From Synechococcus sp. CBW1107 (GTDB lineage Bacteria; Cyanobacteriota; Cyanobacteriia; PCC-6307; Cyanobiaceae): a stretch of DNA of 64,000 nucleotides. The notes under the pieces are model-generated. The model ran no database searches, was not told the origin of the DNA, and saw only the letters and a program-made list of their open reading frames with translations. The stretch covers positions 1,860,001 to 1,924,000 of the forward strand of contig NZ_CP064908.1 in the NCBI RefSeq assembly GCF_015841355.1, read 5' to 3'. Made by a program: the position numbers and the translations under genes. Shown in pieces: positions 46,844 through 54,756 of this stretch; positions within the stretch are counted from its first letter, which is position 1, and each line of letters opens with the position of its first letter.

Positions 46844-46941
46844 GTCTAGAGGAGTTGTCTCAGGGATTAAGCCAATCCCAGCAGGCCGCTGAGCAGGGCT
46901 CCGAAAAGCCACAGGATCGCATATCGCAAGCCTGCAGATCG

Positions 46942-47833
46942 TTATCTCGTGGCATTCTCAACAAAGTCAGGAGCGAGCGTTGTTCCGTTTTTCATATCAT
47001 GGTGAGCCAGGCAGTAATAGGAAAGATCTGGACTGCCATAAACAGCAGCAAGCACGCTTAGCTTGAGTAGTTGCTGAGCACCTAGATTCTGGATAGCCTG
47101 GATATGGCGGATGAACACTGCGTCTGACCAGATATGTTGAGAAGGCAGATTGGGATCATTGTTGATTACTATGGGCTTGAGCGCCCTGCCTGCGAGGCCA
47201 AGAAACTTATGGAACATCAATTGATGCTGATCCAGGAATGTGCAGACATCACCAAAAAGAGGCTGCCCCACATAATGTGAAATGAACTCCACCTCACAGA
47301 CGAGTGCCAAAACGCTTTTCAGCGCTTCTATTCCACCTTTAAACACGTCTAGCTCTGCACCTTGAATATCAATCTTGATAAAGTCGGTTTCGGATATGCC
47401 ATTCTCGCGAGCAAAATAATCCATGCTGACTGTATCGATCACGCCCTTGCGCTTGAGATAGGCAACCTCAAAGTTATTGTAGAGGCTGATTAAGGCTTGG
47501 TTCGGCTCGTACAAGCTGCAGCACATAGGGTGATTGGTTATATAGAAGTCGCGACGCTCGTTCCTTTCGCCAAGTGCGTTCGGATAATACCTCACACCGG
47601 CCTTCGCTTTTGCATTCATCTGGTTGCAGAGATCTTCATCGACTTCAAAGCCGATAATCTGAGAGCCTGGGAAAAGATCTAGCAGTGGGTAGAATGGCTC
47701 AGGGTTTCCTTCGATCTGTAAGGCTCCGAAAGGCTCCGATTTCCATTATCGTGAACTTTAGCTCAGGGCTTTCGGCAAGAATGATGGACGCCAGTTGCGC
47801 AAGCATGGTTTTGAATTTCTTTCCTGTCGTCAT
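46942..47833 (-). pseudogene. FkbM-family methyltransferase broken by a 10-bp duplication
   Basis: On the minus strand an ATG at 47833 opens a frame beginning MTTGKKFKTMLAQLASIILA and running to MEIGAF before going out of frame and stopping. The rest of the gene continues in another frame (PEPFYPLLDLFPGSQIIGFE, then the 225-codon frame ending at 46942 with SMDYFARENGISETDFIKID and QGAELDVFKGGIEAL). At 47721-47740 the 10-mer AGGCTCCGAA/AGGCTCCGAT is repeated in tandem. Deleting one copy joins the frames as MEIGALQIEGNPEPFYPLLD. FkbM enzymes methylate sugar hydroxyls. It may be a recent mutation or an assembly error. Confidence 0.78.
47721..47740. repeat. 10-bp tandem duplication causing the frameshift
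   Basis: AGGCTCCGAA is followed directly by AGGCTCCGAT. Ten bases shift the frame by one. The length difference exactly explains the broken methyltransferase frame. Confidence 0.7.
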
Positions 47834-48234
47834 TTTACTGGGGTGCTGACTATGTGGGGTCCAAACGTACCGACGAGTTGGCGCCGCTCTGGAAGGCCAA
47901 CAGAATCGTTCCCTCCGGGCTCAGAGGCCGAGATGGATCAATGCGTGCTTCGTCCATTCTTTGCAACAGATTGAATCTGGCTTGCAGCCTTAGAGCACGA
48001 CCAGATCAGCCCTCACTGCCACAGCGGTGAGCGTTCATTGGTCAACGCTGGCAGGCTGCGCTGCTGCGATACAGCCCCTGAGCGGGTAAAGTTGGTTTCG
48101 TGAGGTGGCTGTACCAGCCAGCCAGTGGATCAATTGAAATTCTTGTTTGATCACTGGGCGTGTTCAGCGCTCCGCCACCAAGCTTTACCTTTCGCCGGGT
48201 TGACAACCAGTCTCATGAGCACAGCGGCTACGCC
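47834..48234. other. 400-bp gap without a gene
   Basis: Only short open frames of about 40 codons are seen, with no motif. Base composition is mixed, and no RNA gene or complete mobile element was recognised. Confidence 0.4.
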
Positions 48235-49146
48235 ATGAACACCATCCTTTTTGCTGGATATCCTGGATCGGGGAACAGCCAGCTCAGCGCCGCCCTTTGC
48301 TTGGCGGCAGAATTGCATGGCGGTGGTCAGCCTGATTCTGGTTCTGCCAGGCTGCATGAGATTTACAGGCTCAAAAGCGACCTACAGGCTCCAGCGCAGA
48401 AGATACCTGAGCCCAATCCATGCCTGCCTGGTGAATGTGTCAATATCATGACGCAAGAACCATTGCGATACAAGCAACTGGATCAGATCTATTTCGGATC
48501 TGTATCCAGGATTGTGCTCACACTCAGCGATCCTTTTGATGCGCTGTTGTGTGCACTTCTGTTTGTGCGCTATTCAGCAAGTATCGCCACAACTGATCAG
48601 CTGCCGCCAGCGATTACGGGATCCCTGGAAAGCCTGCTACCAGGCTATGCCTATGCGCAGGATCGGCAGGCTTTCCTGGAGCAGTTCACATTGGAATCAC
48701 TGCGCGATGCCGGCATTCTCGATCGCTGCCTGCTCTCATTTTCTAATTCAGGCACCGTGATTCCCTTCTTTCATGCCATGGCTGGCCCCTGGGCCTTCTA
48801 TGGCTCCAGTTATGATGTGAGTGGTAGGCCGGTGTTGAAGCTGCGCCAAGATCATTTGGTGAAAGCCGCCAGCGACGGCTTTGCGGCCATCGCCAGCCCC
48901 TTAAGCGAGTTTCTAGGCTGCGATCAGGCTCTGCTGCTCGATGCATTGCGCCTGCAGAAGCAGCAGCAAGGGCAGGCCAGCGAGGCTCAGGCCCAGGTTT
49001 CTGCCTATCAGCCGGGAACTCAGGCATTTGCCCGCTATTTCTCCAGGCCTGCTTTGCACAGCTTCGCCAATCAATACTATTCCTGCCTGATCAGCCTTGG
49101 CTATGAGGATCTGGTGGATGCAATCTTTAGCCCTTACAAGCTATGA
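48235..49146 (+). CDS. P-loop/sulfotransferase-like protein of unknown function
   Basis: A protein of 303 residues from the ATG at 48235 (a longer frame to 48160 exists). The N-terminus ILFAGYPGSGNSQLSAALCLAAEL resembles the 5'-phosphosulfate loop of sulfotransferases (usually YPKSGTTW/L), but with Ser for Lys. Later, RIVLTLSDPFDALLCALLFVRY resembles the IVRDPRDxxxS element in a degenerate form. A sulfotransferase fold is plausible and activity is uncertain. It lies next to FkbM and glycosyltransferase genes, suggesting surface sugar or protein modification. Confidence 0.55.
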   Translation: MNTILFAGYPGSGNSQLSAALCLAAELHGGGQPDSGSARLHEIYRLKSDLQAPAQKIPEPNPCLPGECVNIMTQEPLRYKQLDQIYFGSVSRIVLTLSDPFDALLCALLFVRYSASIATTDQLPPAITGSLESLLPGYAYAQDRQAFLEQFTLESLRDAGILDRCLLSFSNSGTVIPFFHAMAGPWAFYGSSYDVSGRPVLKLRQDHLVKAASDGFAAIASPLSEFLGCDQALLLDALRLQKQQQGQASEAQAQVSAYQPGTQAFARYFSRPALHSFANQYYSCLISLGYEDLVDAIFSPYKL

Positions 49147-49538
49147 ACCGGTAATCAGGATGCAGAATACTTATTATCGCCGATCTTCATCACGATAACC
49201 TCATTTACGATTTGATTCCAACGCAGGATCACTCAGTAATTTCGCCCAGGTAGTGGGCATCATGGTTCCCGAATCCGATTCATTGATTTCTAGATTGTTG
49301 CAGCGGTCAATGCCAGCCGACATGCTTTGAAGAAAGCGGTGGACGCATTAGCTAGTTGTCAATTTGCCCGCGCCGCCTATCGCTGTACATCCCCTGTGAG
49401 CAATGAGTGTGACGTCCGGCTACGACAACCAGACCAATTGCAAAATTTGCTCTGCAGGGCTGCTCATGCAATGCATTTTCTGCCGAATACATAATCAGAA
49501 TTCAAGCTGAGGAAGTCAAGGGTTCAGCAAAGCAGTCG
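49147..49538. other. 390-bp AT-richer gap with a possible IS66-end relic
   Basis: No supported gene. At about 49503-49540 the sequence TCAAGCTG, then GTCAAGGGTTCAGCA, then CGATGTT recurs in the same order just outside the IS66-type transposase at about 56283-56318. This may be an IS remnant. A 20-codon antisense frame near 49205-49270 is not supportable. Confidence 0.4.
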
Positions 49539-52500
49539 ATGTTGCAGCGCCCCCCGCCGCCTCTGAGACTTTTTGGGCCAAATCCACTGATAGAATCGTC
49601 TGAAGCCAAAGCAGTTCGAGTCATGCCAAGCCAGATGTCAACCATCGCAGTTGAGCTGGTAGATGGCATCAAGGTCGTCGTGCCTAATTCGCTCGAGCAC
49701 ATCACATCTTATGTGCTTCAGGAGCAGGGAGACTGGTTTGAAGATGAAATCAAGTTTCTTCGTGGCCTTATTGAGCCTGGCGATACCGTCGTGGATGTCG
49801 GAGCCAACTATGGAGTCTACGCCCTCTCTTTGGCAAAGAAAGTAGGTCCATCTGGGCAGGTGTGGGCCTTTGAGCCGGCCGCAAATACAGCAGGGTTGCT
49901 CGCAGAAAGTGCATCAGCCAATGCCTTGAATTGGCTTAAGGTGGTGCAAAAGGCGCTATCAAATCGCGAAGGTATTGCCTGGCTGCAGACGCCAGGGCAG
50001 TCTGAACTGAATAGTCTGGCCAGCCTGGATTCCCAAAGCGCTGCCTCGGTGGTAGGGCCTGGAGAGGATGTTCAAGTGTCCACACTTGACGCCTGCCTGC
50101 AGCGATTTAAATGGGCTAATGTGGATCTGCTCAAGATTGACGCTGAAGGAGAGGAGGAACGCATCCTGCTCGGAGGAGTGCGCTTCTTTCAGGTCCTTTC
50201 CCCGTTGGTGATGTTCGAGGTGAAGGCGGGAATAGAGCTGCATTTGGACCTAGTCGCCAGATTTGAAGAGATTGGCTACCAGTGTTTTTATCTTGTTCCT
50301 GGACTAGATGTTCTGCTTCCCTTTGATCCCGCTGATGGCGTGGATGGTTATCTGCTGAATTTATTCGCAGCCAAACCGGAGCGGATCAAGCGTCTGGCTG
50401 CCGCGGGAAAACTTCTAGAACATGCAGAGAGAGTCCAAGTCTATGAAAAACCTGATTATGAATCGTGGATTTGTGATGTAAAAAATCAACCTTATGTTCG
50501 TAGCCTTTCACTTCAATGGGATGGAACAGCTGCACAGCCAGAACAAAGCGCCATTCGTCAAGCATTAGCTTTCTGGAGAGCCTCTCAGGATTGCAGTTCG
50601 CCGATTGCTAGGCGTTATGTAGCCCTTGCGGAAAGCTTTGCTTTGCTGAAGAAAGAGTGCCAACCAGAATGCCCTAGTACCCGCTGGGCAAGCCTTGCAA
50701 GAGTGGCGATGGCTCTTGGCATGCGCCAAGTCGCAATGCAGGCGGTGAACATGCTGCTCCATGAGGTTCAGTTTGGCGGGGATGTTCTTCACGATGAACC
50801 TTTCCTCTGCCCCGACCCACATTTTGACACTGTGGATACCGAAAATAGGATTGATGACTGGCTTGAAGCTGCTTCGTTGTCGGCAGCCGAAAGATTTGGC
50901 AGTTACTCAGGATTTTTTTCTGGTGCATCAGCAGTCCCGAGACTTGAGAGACTGGCTTTTCTCGGTTTTGGCAAGGAGGTTATACAAAGGCGCATCGATC
51001 TAGTAAGCAAACGTTTTGGCACTGGACTGATGTCTGCTGCTGCTGCTGCTGCTACTGCTGCTGATCGGCTGCCTTCACGGCAGGCCACGCAACCAAACAC
51101 TGCTTCAGCCACGCTGCAACAGAACAAGCAGCAGGCCATGGAGCTGATCGGGGCCGAGCGCTACGGCGAAGCCCAGCAGATCTATGAGCAGCTGCTGGCC
51201 TCCGGCCAGGCCGATGCCCAGGTGTGCACCAACCTGGCCGCCCTGCACCAGATCGCTGGCCGCTCGGCTGAATCGATTCCGCTGCTGGAGCGAGCGATCG
51301 CCCTGCAGCCCGCCTATCCCGAGGCCCTGCTCAACCTCGGCAATGCGCTGCAGTCAGGCGGCCGCTCCGAGGAGGCGATCACCGCCTTCCGCCAGGCAAT
51401 CGCCCTCAATGCCGCCCTGCCCGAAGCCCACACCGGCCTGGGCGTGGCCCTACAAGACCGCGGCCAGCTGCAGGAGGCGATCGACCACCACCGTGAGGCG
51501 CTGCGGCTCAGGCCGGCCTACGCCGCCGCCTGGTCGAACCTGGGTGTGGCCCTGCGCAGCCGCGGTGATTGCCGCCAGGAGGCGATCGCCGCCTTCCGCG
51601 AGGCGCTGCGCCTCAAGCCGGCCTATCCCGAAGCCCTCTCCAACCTCGGCATCGCCCTGCTGGCCGATGGCCAGAGCGAGGCGGGGCTCGCCAGCCAGCG
51701 CCAGGCGATCGCGCTCAACCCCAGCCTGCCGCAACCCCATCTGCATCTGGGCGATGGGCTGCGCGAGCTCCATCGCCTGCCGGAGGCGATCACGGCATAC
51801 CGCACGGCTATTCAGTGCAAGCCCGATGAGGCCGGCGCCTACGCCGGCCTGGCTCTGGCCCTGCAGGAGCTCGGTGATCTGGAGCAGGGCCTGCTGGTGG
51901 CGGAGCAGGGGCTGGCGATCCGGCCCGACTGGCTGCCGATCCACTGGAGCAGGATCAAGATTCTCGACGAGCTGCGCCGGCCAGAAGAGGCGCTTGAGGC
52001 GAGCGAGGACCTGCTGCATCTGCAGCCCGACAATGCCCGGGGCCACCTTGCCCAGGCCGCTGTGCTCGAGACCCTGAAGCGCTACGCGGAAGCCCATGCG
52101 GCCCTTGATCAAGCGCTGCAGCTTGATCCCAGCTTGTCTGAAGCCCATTACTGCCGCGGCTGGATGCGGGCGGGGGAGGGTGAGACCCAGGCCGCGATCG
52201 ACGCCTACAGGCAGGCGCTGGAGCTGAAGCCTGGTTCCTATGAGGCCGGCTGTGCGCTGTTTTTCACCGAATTGTTTCTCCGCGGCGAGCAGGGCGAGCG
52301 CATCCGCGCCGATGCGGAACAGTTCTGGGCCCGCTTCCCAGCCGCTGCCGTGGCCCCCTTCCCGCCACGGGCGGCGCTGGCCGCCCAGGCCCTGGCCGCT
52401 GCCGCACCGATTCGGCTGCTGCTGCTCTCGGGCGACATCGGCGACCATGCCGTGAGCTGCTTCCTTGAGCCGTTGTTGCGTGGCCTCGATCGCCGTCGTT

Positions 52501-53498
52501 TTCAGCTGGTGCTGGCCCTCAGCCACCGCCGCCGCGAAGCCCGCGCCCGAGACCTGGAGCAGCTGGCGGATGAGGTGGTGGATCTCACTGGCCTGGGGGA
52601 GGCGGAAGCGGTGGCGCTGCTGCGCCGCCAGGGCTGTGCCGTGCTGATGGAGACCAGCAGCTGGACAGCCCACAACCGGCTGCCGGTGCTGCGCCACCGG
52701 GTGGCGCCGGTGCAGTGCCACTACGTGGGTTTCTGCGGCAGCACCGGCCTGGCCAGCATGGATTACATGATCGGTGATGCGGTGCTGACGCCGCCCCAGC
52801 TGCAGAACCAGTTCACGGAACGGCTCTGGAGCCTGCCCCGCTGCTGGTCCACCTATGCCCCCACCTTCACGCCGCCACCCCTGACTGACCGCCTGGAAGG
52901 CGCGCCGCTCACCTTCGGATCCTTCAACAATCTGCTCAAACTCACCGACCGCTGCGCCGACTTCTGGGCGGCGGCCCTGCAGGCGGTGCCGGCGGCCCAG
53001 ATGCTGATCAAAGACGGCAAAGCCCTTGAGCCCTCCGTGCAGAGCCGTGTGCGGCGGCAGTTGCAGAGCCGTGGCGTGGCGCCCGAGCGGCTCAGTTTCA
53101 TCGGCCATGTGGCCGACTGGCATGCCCACATGGACCTTTACAACCGGGTGGACATCGCCTTCGACACCACACCGATGACCAGTGCCACCACCGGCTTCGA
53201 GGCGCTCTGCATGGGTGTGCCGCTCCTGGCGATCCAGAGCGACTGGATGGGCGGCCGCATGAGCTCCTCCGCCCTCACCGCCCTGGGCTGCGCAGACTGG
53301 ATCAGCCGTGAGCCTGCGGCCTTTGCGGCCCAGGCCGCTGAGCTGGCCGCCAGCAGCGAGCGTGTGCCCAACCAGCTCAAGCGGCAGTTGCATCGGCAGG
53401 TGCGCGCCTCTGAACTCTGGGATGGCGCCTCCCTCTGCCGTGCCCTGGAGCAGGCCTTCGAGCAGATGCTTCAGCAGTGCGCCAGCGGCGGCAGCTGA
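49539..53498 (+). CDS. FkbM methyltransferase-TPR-O-GlcNAc transferase (GT41) fusion
   Basis: A 1319-residue three-part protein. Residues about 50-265 are an FkbM-type SAM methyltransferase (DVGANYGVYALSLAKKVG, VWAFEPAANTAGLL, VDLLKIDAEGEEERILLGG). Residues about 270-495 show no known domain. An Ala-rich linker coded by CTG/GCT repeats (about 500-508) precedes TPR repeats (about 525-910) and a GT41 catalytic domain (about 930-1319: HRVAPVQCHYVGFCGSTGL, FGSFNNLLKLTDRCADFWA, AFDTTPMTSATTGFEALCMGVPLL). GT41 enzymes add sugars to Ser/Thr of proteins. The start could be the ATG at 49623. The first part is AT-richer than the TPR-GT41 part, as if two genes had fused. Confidence 0.88.
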   Translation: MLQRPPPPLRLFGPNPLIESSEAKAVRVMPSQMSTIAVELVDGIKVVVPNSLEHITSYVLQEQGDWFEDEIKFLRGLIEPGDTVVDVGANYGVYALSLAKKVGPSGQVWAFEPAANTAGLLAESASANALNWLKVVQKALSNREGIAWLQTPGQSELNSLASLDSQSAASVVGPGEDVQVSTLDACLQRFKWANVDLLKIDAEGEEERILLGGVRFFQVLSPLVMFEVKAGIELHLDLVARFEEIGYQCFYLVPGLDVLLPFDPADGVDGYLLNLFAAKPERIKRLAAAGKLLEHAERVQVYEKPDYESWICDVKNQPYVRSLSLQWDGTAAQPEQSAIRQALAFWRASQDCSSPIARRYVALAESFALLKKECQPECPSTRWASLARVAMALGMRQVAMQAVNMLLHEVQFGGDVLHDEPFLCPDPHFDTVDTENRIDDWLEAASLSAAERFGSYSGFFSGASAVPRLERLAFLGFGKEVIQRRIDLVSKRFGTGLMSAAAAAATAADRLPSRQATQPNTASATLQQNKQQAMELIGAERYGEAQQIYEQLLASGQADAQVCTNLAALHQIAGRSAESIPLLERAIALQPAYPEALLNLGNALQSGGRSEEAITAFRQAIALNAALPEAHTGLGVALQDRGQLQEAIDHHREALRLRPAYAAAWSNLGVALRSRGDCRQEAIAAFREALRLKPAYPEALSNLGIALLADGQSEAGLASQRQAIALNPSLPQPHLHLGDGLRELHRLPEAITAYRTAIQCKPDEAGAYAGLALALQELGDLEQGLLVAEQGLAIRPDWLPIHWSRIKILDELRRPEEALEASEDLLHLQPDNARGHLAQAAVLETLKRYAEAHAALDQALQLDPSLSEAHYCRGWMRAGEGETQAAIDAYRQALELKPGSYEAGCALFFTELFLRGEQGERIRADAEQFWARFPAAAVAPFPPRAALAAQALAAAAPIRLLLLSGDIGDHAVSCFLEPLLRGLDRRRFQLVLALSHRRREARARDLEQLADEVVDLTGLGEAEAVALLRRQGCAVLMETSSWTAHNRLPVLRHRVAPVQCHYVGFCGSTGLASMDYMIGDAVLTPPQLQNQFTERLWSLPRCWSTYAPTFTPPPLTDRLEGAPLTFGSFNNLLKLTDRCADFWAAALQAVPAAQMLIKDGKALEPSVQSRVRRQLQSRGVAPERLSFIGHVADWHAHMDLYNRVDIAFDTTPMTSATTGFEALCMGVPLLAIQSDWMGGRMSSSALTALGCADWISREPAAFAAQAAELAASSERVPNQLKRQLHRQVRASELWDGASLCRALEQAFEQMLQQCASGGS
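51034..51063. repeat. CTG trinucleotide repeat coding an Ala linker
   Basis: Six CTG units, one CTA, then three CTG units lie in a row. They are read as GCT/GCA codons giving a poly-Ala linker between the methyltransferase half and the TPR-glycosyltransferase half. Such repeats can change length by slippage without breaking the frame. Confidence 0.75.
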
Positions 53499-53524
53499 AC
53501 CCGCGGGCTCCGCCCGGCAAAGCC

Positions 53525-53550
53525 AAAAAAAAGCACGGCTTTCGCCGTGC
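53525..53550 (-). terminator. rho-independent terminator
   Basis: The stem GCACGGC/GCCGTGC with a 4-nt loop (53533-53550) is flanked by eight A on the plus strand (53525-53532), giving a T tract after the hairpin for minus-strand transcription. It ends the exported-protein gene at 53580-54197. It may also stop read-through from the fusion gene. Confidence 0.85.
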
Positions 53551-53579
53551 CCTGAAACAAGTTGAAGCAAGCGCTTCGA

Positions 53580-54197
53580 TCAGAAGGCCGTGAGAGAGTT
53601 GATCACGGTCAGGCTGTCGGTGAAGCTGCCTGTGACGCCGCTGGCGCCTTGATTCTCTGCTGTGATGCTGGCACCAACGACGCCGGTATCGGTACCAGCA
53701 CCGATGACGGTGATGCCCGCAGCCGAGGATTGGTTCAGCACCACAGCCGTAGGGGTGGCGAAGATAATGGACGAGGTAGCGGTGGTGATGCCACCGGTGC
53801 CACCCTGGCCTCCCAAGGGAACGATCGCCGCCTGCACCGCGAACGAAGGGGTTGCCAGTGTGCTACCGGTGTTAGTGGTGGCGCCGAATCCGTTGCGGTC
53901 GAAAGAAGCCGTCAGGGTGGAGGTGCCGGCATTGCCTTCAAGAACCCCAACACCCGTGGCAGACAGGGCGGTGTTAACGGCCGTGACCTGGAAGGGATTG
54001 AGCGAGCTCGGGGTATTGCCGAGCACTTCGATCGACTGGCCGTACTGAAGGTTGTAATCAGCACCAGCCTCGAAAGTCTGGGTGCTGTTGCCGGTGAGGC
54101 TGGGGCCAGCCAGCGCTTCGGACATCATGGAGCCTTGGCCAATGGCGGCAAGGCCTGCGCCGGCAACGGTGAGGCTGAGCTTGAGCTTGGGATTCAT
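53580..54197 (-). CDS. exported Ser/Thr/Gly-rich protein, paralogue of protein A
   Basis: A 205-residue protein from the ATG at 54197 (a longer frame starts at 54227). A signal peptide KLKLSLTVAGAGLAAIGQG precedes a cysteine-free mature chain rich in Ser, Thr, Gly and Ala, predicted all-beta (for example GTSTLTASFDRNGFGATTNT). The C-terminal VGASITAENQGASGVTG to INSLTAF matches the end of the protein at 44753-45403, as does VVLNQSSAAGI. A terminator follows its stop. Many Ser/Thr residues would suit O-glycosylation by the adjacent GT41 enzyme (inference). Confidence 0.75.
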   Translation of the reverse strand: MNPKLKLSLTVAGAGLAAIGQGSMMSEALAGPSLTGNSTQTFEAGADYNLQYGQSIEVLGNTPSSLNPFQVTAVNTALSATGVGVLEGNAGTSTLTASFDRNGFGATTNTGSTLATPSFAVQAAIVPLGGQGGTGGITTATSSIIFATPTAVVLNQSSAAGITVIGAGTDTGVVGASITAENQGASGVTGSFTDSLTVINSLTAF

Positions 54198-54295
54198 TGG
54201 AGTGAACGGCGTGAGAACATGGGCCAAGTGTGGGCCTTAGTGCCGGGTGCAGTTCTAAGCGGAAAAAGGCCCAACCATTGACAGTTTTTGAAGCT

Positions 54296-54311
54296 ACCCT
54301 ATCGATAGGGT
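54296..54311. promoter_or_regulatory. 16-bp perfect palindrome, operator candidate
   Basis: ACCCTATCGATAGGGT is a perfect dyad. It lies about 100 bp upstream of the minus-strand exported-protein gene and 40 bp upstream of the plus-strand regulator remnant, i.e. in a divergent promoter region. A 15-bp near copy lies upstream of the paralogous operon at 44753. Confidence 0.55.
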
Positions 54312-54350
54312 GATCCGAATTGATCAGCCCCAGCTTCCTCTCAGTGATGA

Positions 54351-54690
54351 ATGCCCCCCCCCCCCCCCGTGAATTCAACAAACAGCCAGATCCTCGATCT
54401 CTCCTCACTGGAGAAATCCTGTCTACGTTGGCTATTTGTCTCTATCGGATCGGTGTTGCGGGGGAAGGAGCAGCGGCTGGTGGTATTTCGCAGCCGCATG
54501 ATGCTTGCTGGGATCTACAGCCTGCTCCCCTTCTCGGATCGGCACCGGGTGATGACCACTAGCGGGACATGCGCGCTAGCGCATCTGCGCACGAGCGTTC
54601 CCTGCCACATCATGATCCTTGAGGATGGCCTCGATGACATCCACGGCTTTGACCTGGTGTATGCGTTCAGGGGTCGGGACGCCCCACCGC
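54351..54690 (+). pseudogene. N-terminal remnant of a LuxR-type response regulator
   Basis: The frame from the ATG at 54351 reads, after the poly-Pro start, a receiver-like sequence: LRWLFVSIGSVLRGKEQRLVV, SRMMLAGIYSLLPFSDRHRV, and PCHIMILEDGLDDIHGFDLV. This resembles pseudo-receiver domains of cyanobacterial NarL/LuxR-type regulators. Similarity stops near YAFRGRD, and the frame then runs on without similarity into the transposase region. The DNA-binding half is absent here; a C-terminal half lies on the other side of the transposase. Confidence 0.6.
54354..54368. repeat. homopolymeric C15 tract at start of regulator remnant
   Basis: Fifteen C in a row follow an ATG at 54351 and code for five Pro in the present frame. 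Tracts of this length are prone to slippage, and a one- or two-base change would close the frame. Confidence 0.75.
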
Positions 54691-54705
54691 ACGAATGCAA
54701 GCCTG

Positions 54706-54729
54706 ATCGCTCACCGCTGAGCGATCAGA
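54706..54729. terminator. hairpin downstream of the IS66-type transposase
   Basis: TGATCGCTCA-CCGC-TGAGCGATCA is a perfect 10-bp stem with a 4-nt loop. It follows the transposase stop on the minus strand. There is no T tract, so it may be a terminator or an IS-end structure. Confidence 0.4.
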
Positions 54730-54756
54730 GACTCTTCCTTGTCCTTTCTTCTGCCT

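Noticed and set aside
49205-49270. 20-codon antisense frame beginning MMPTTWAK
   Set aside because: Too short, with no ribosome-binding site or homologue I recognise.
51450-53570. 706-codon antisense frame under the GT41 fusion
   Set aside because: Shadow of TPR/GT41 codons with no recognisable domain.
54320-54562. 80-codon frame overlapping the C15 tract in another phase
   Set aside because: Only the 54351 frame gives receiver-like sequence; this frame shows none. It would matter only if the tract changes length.
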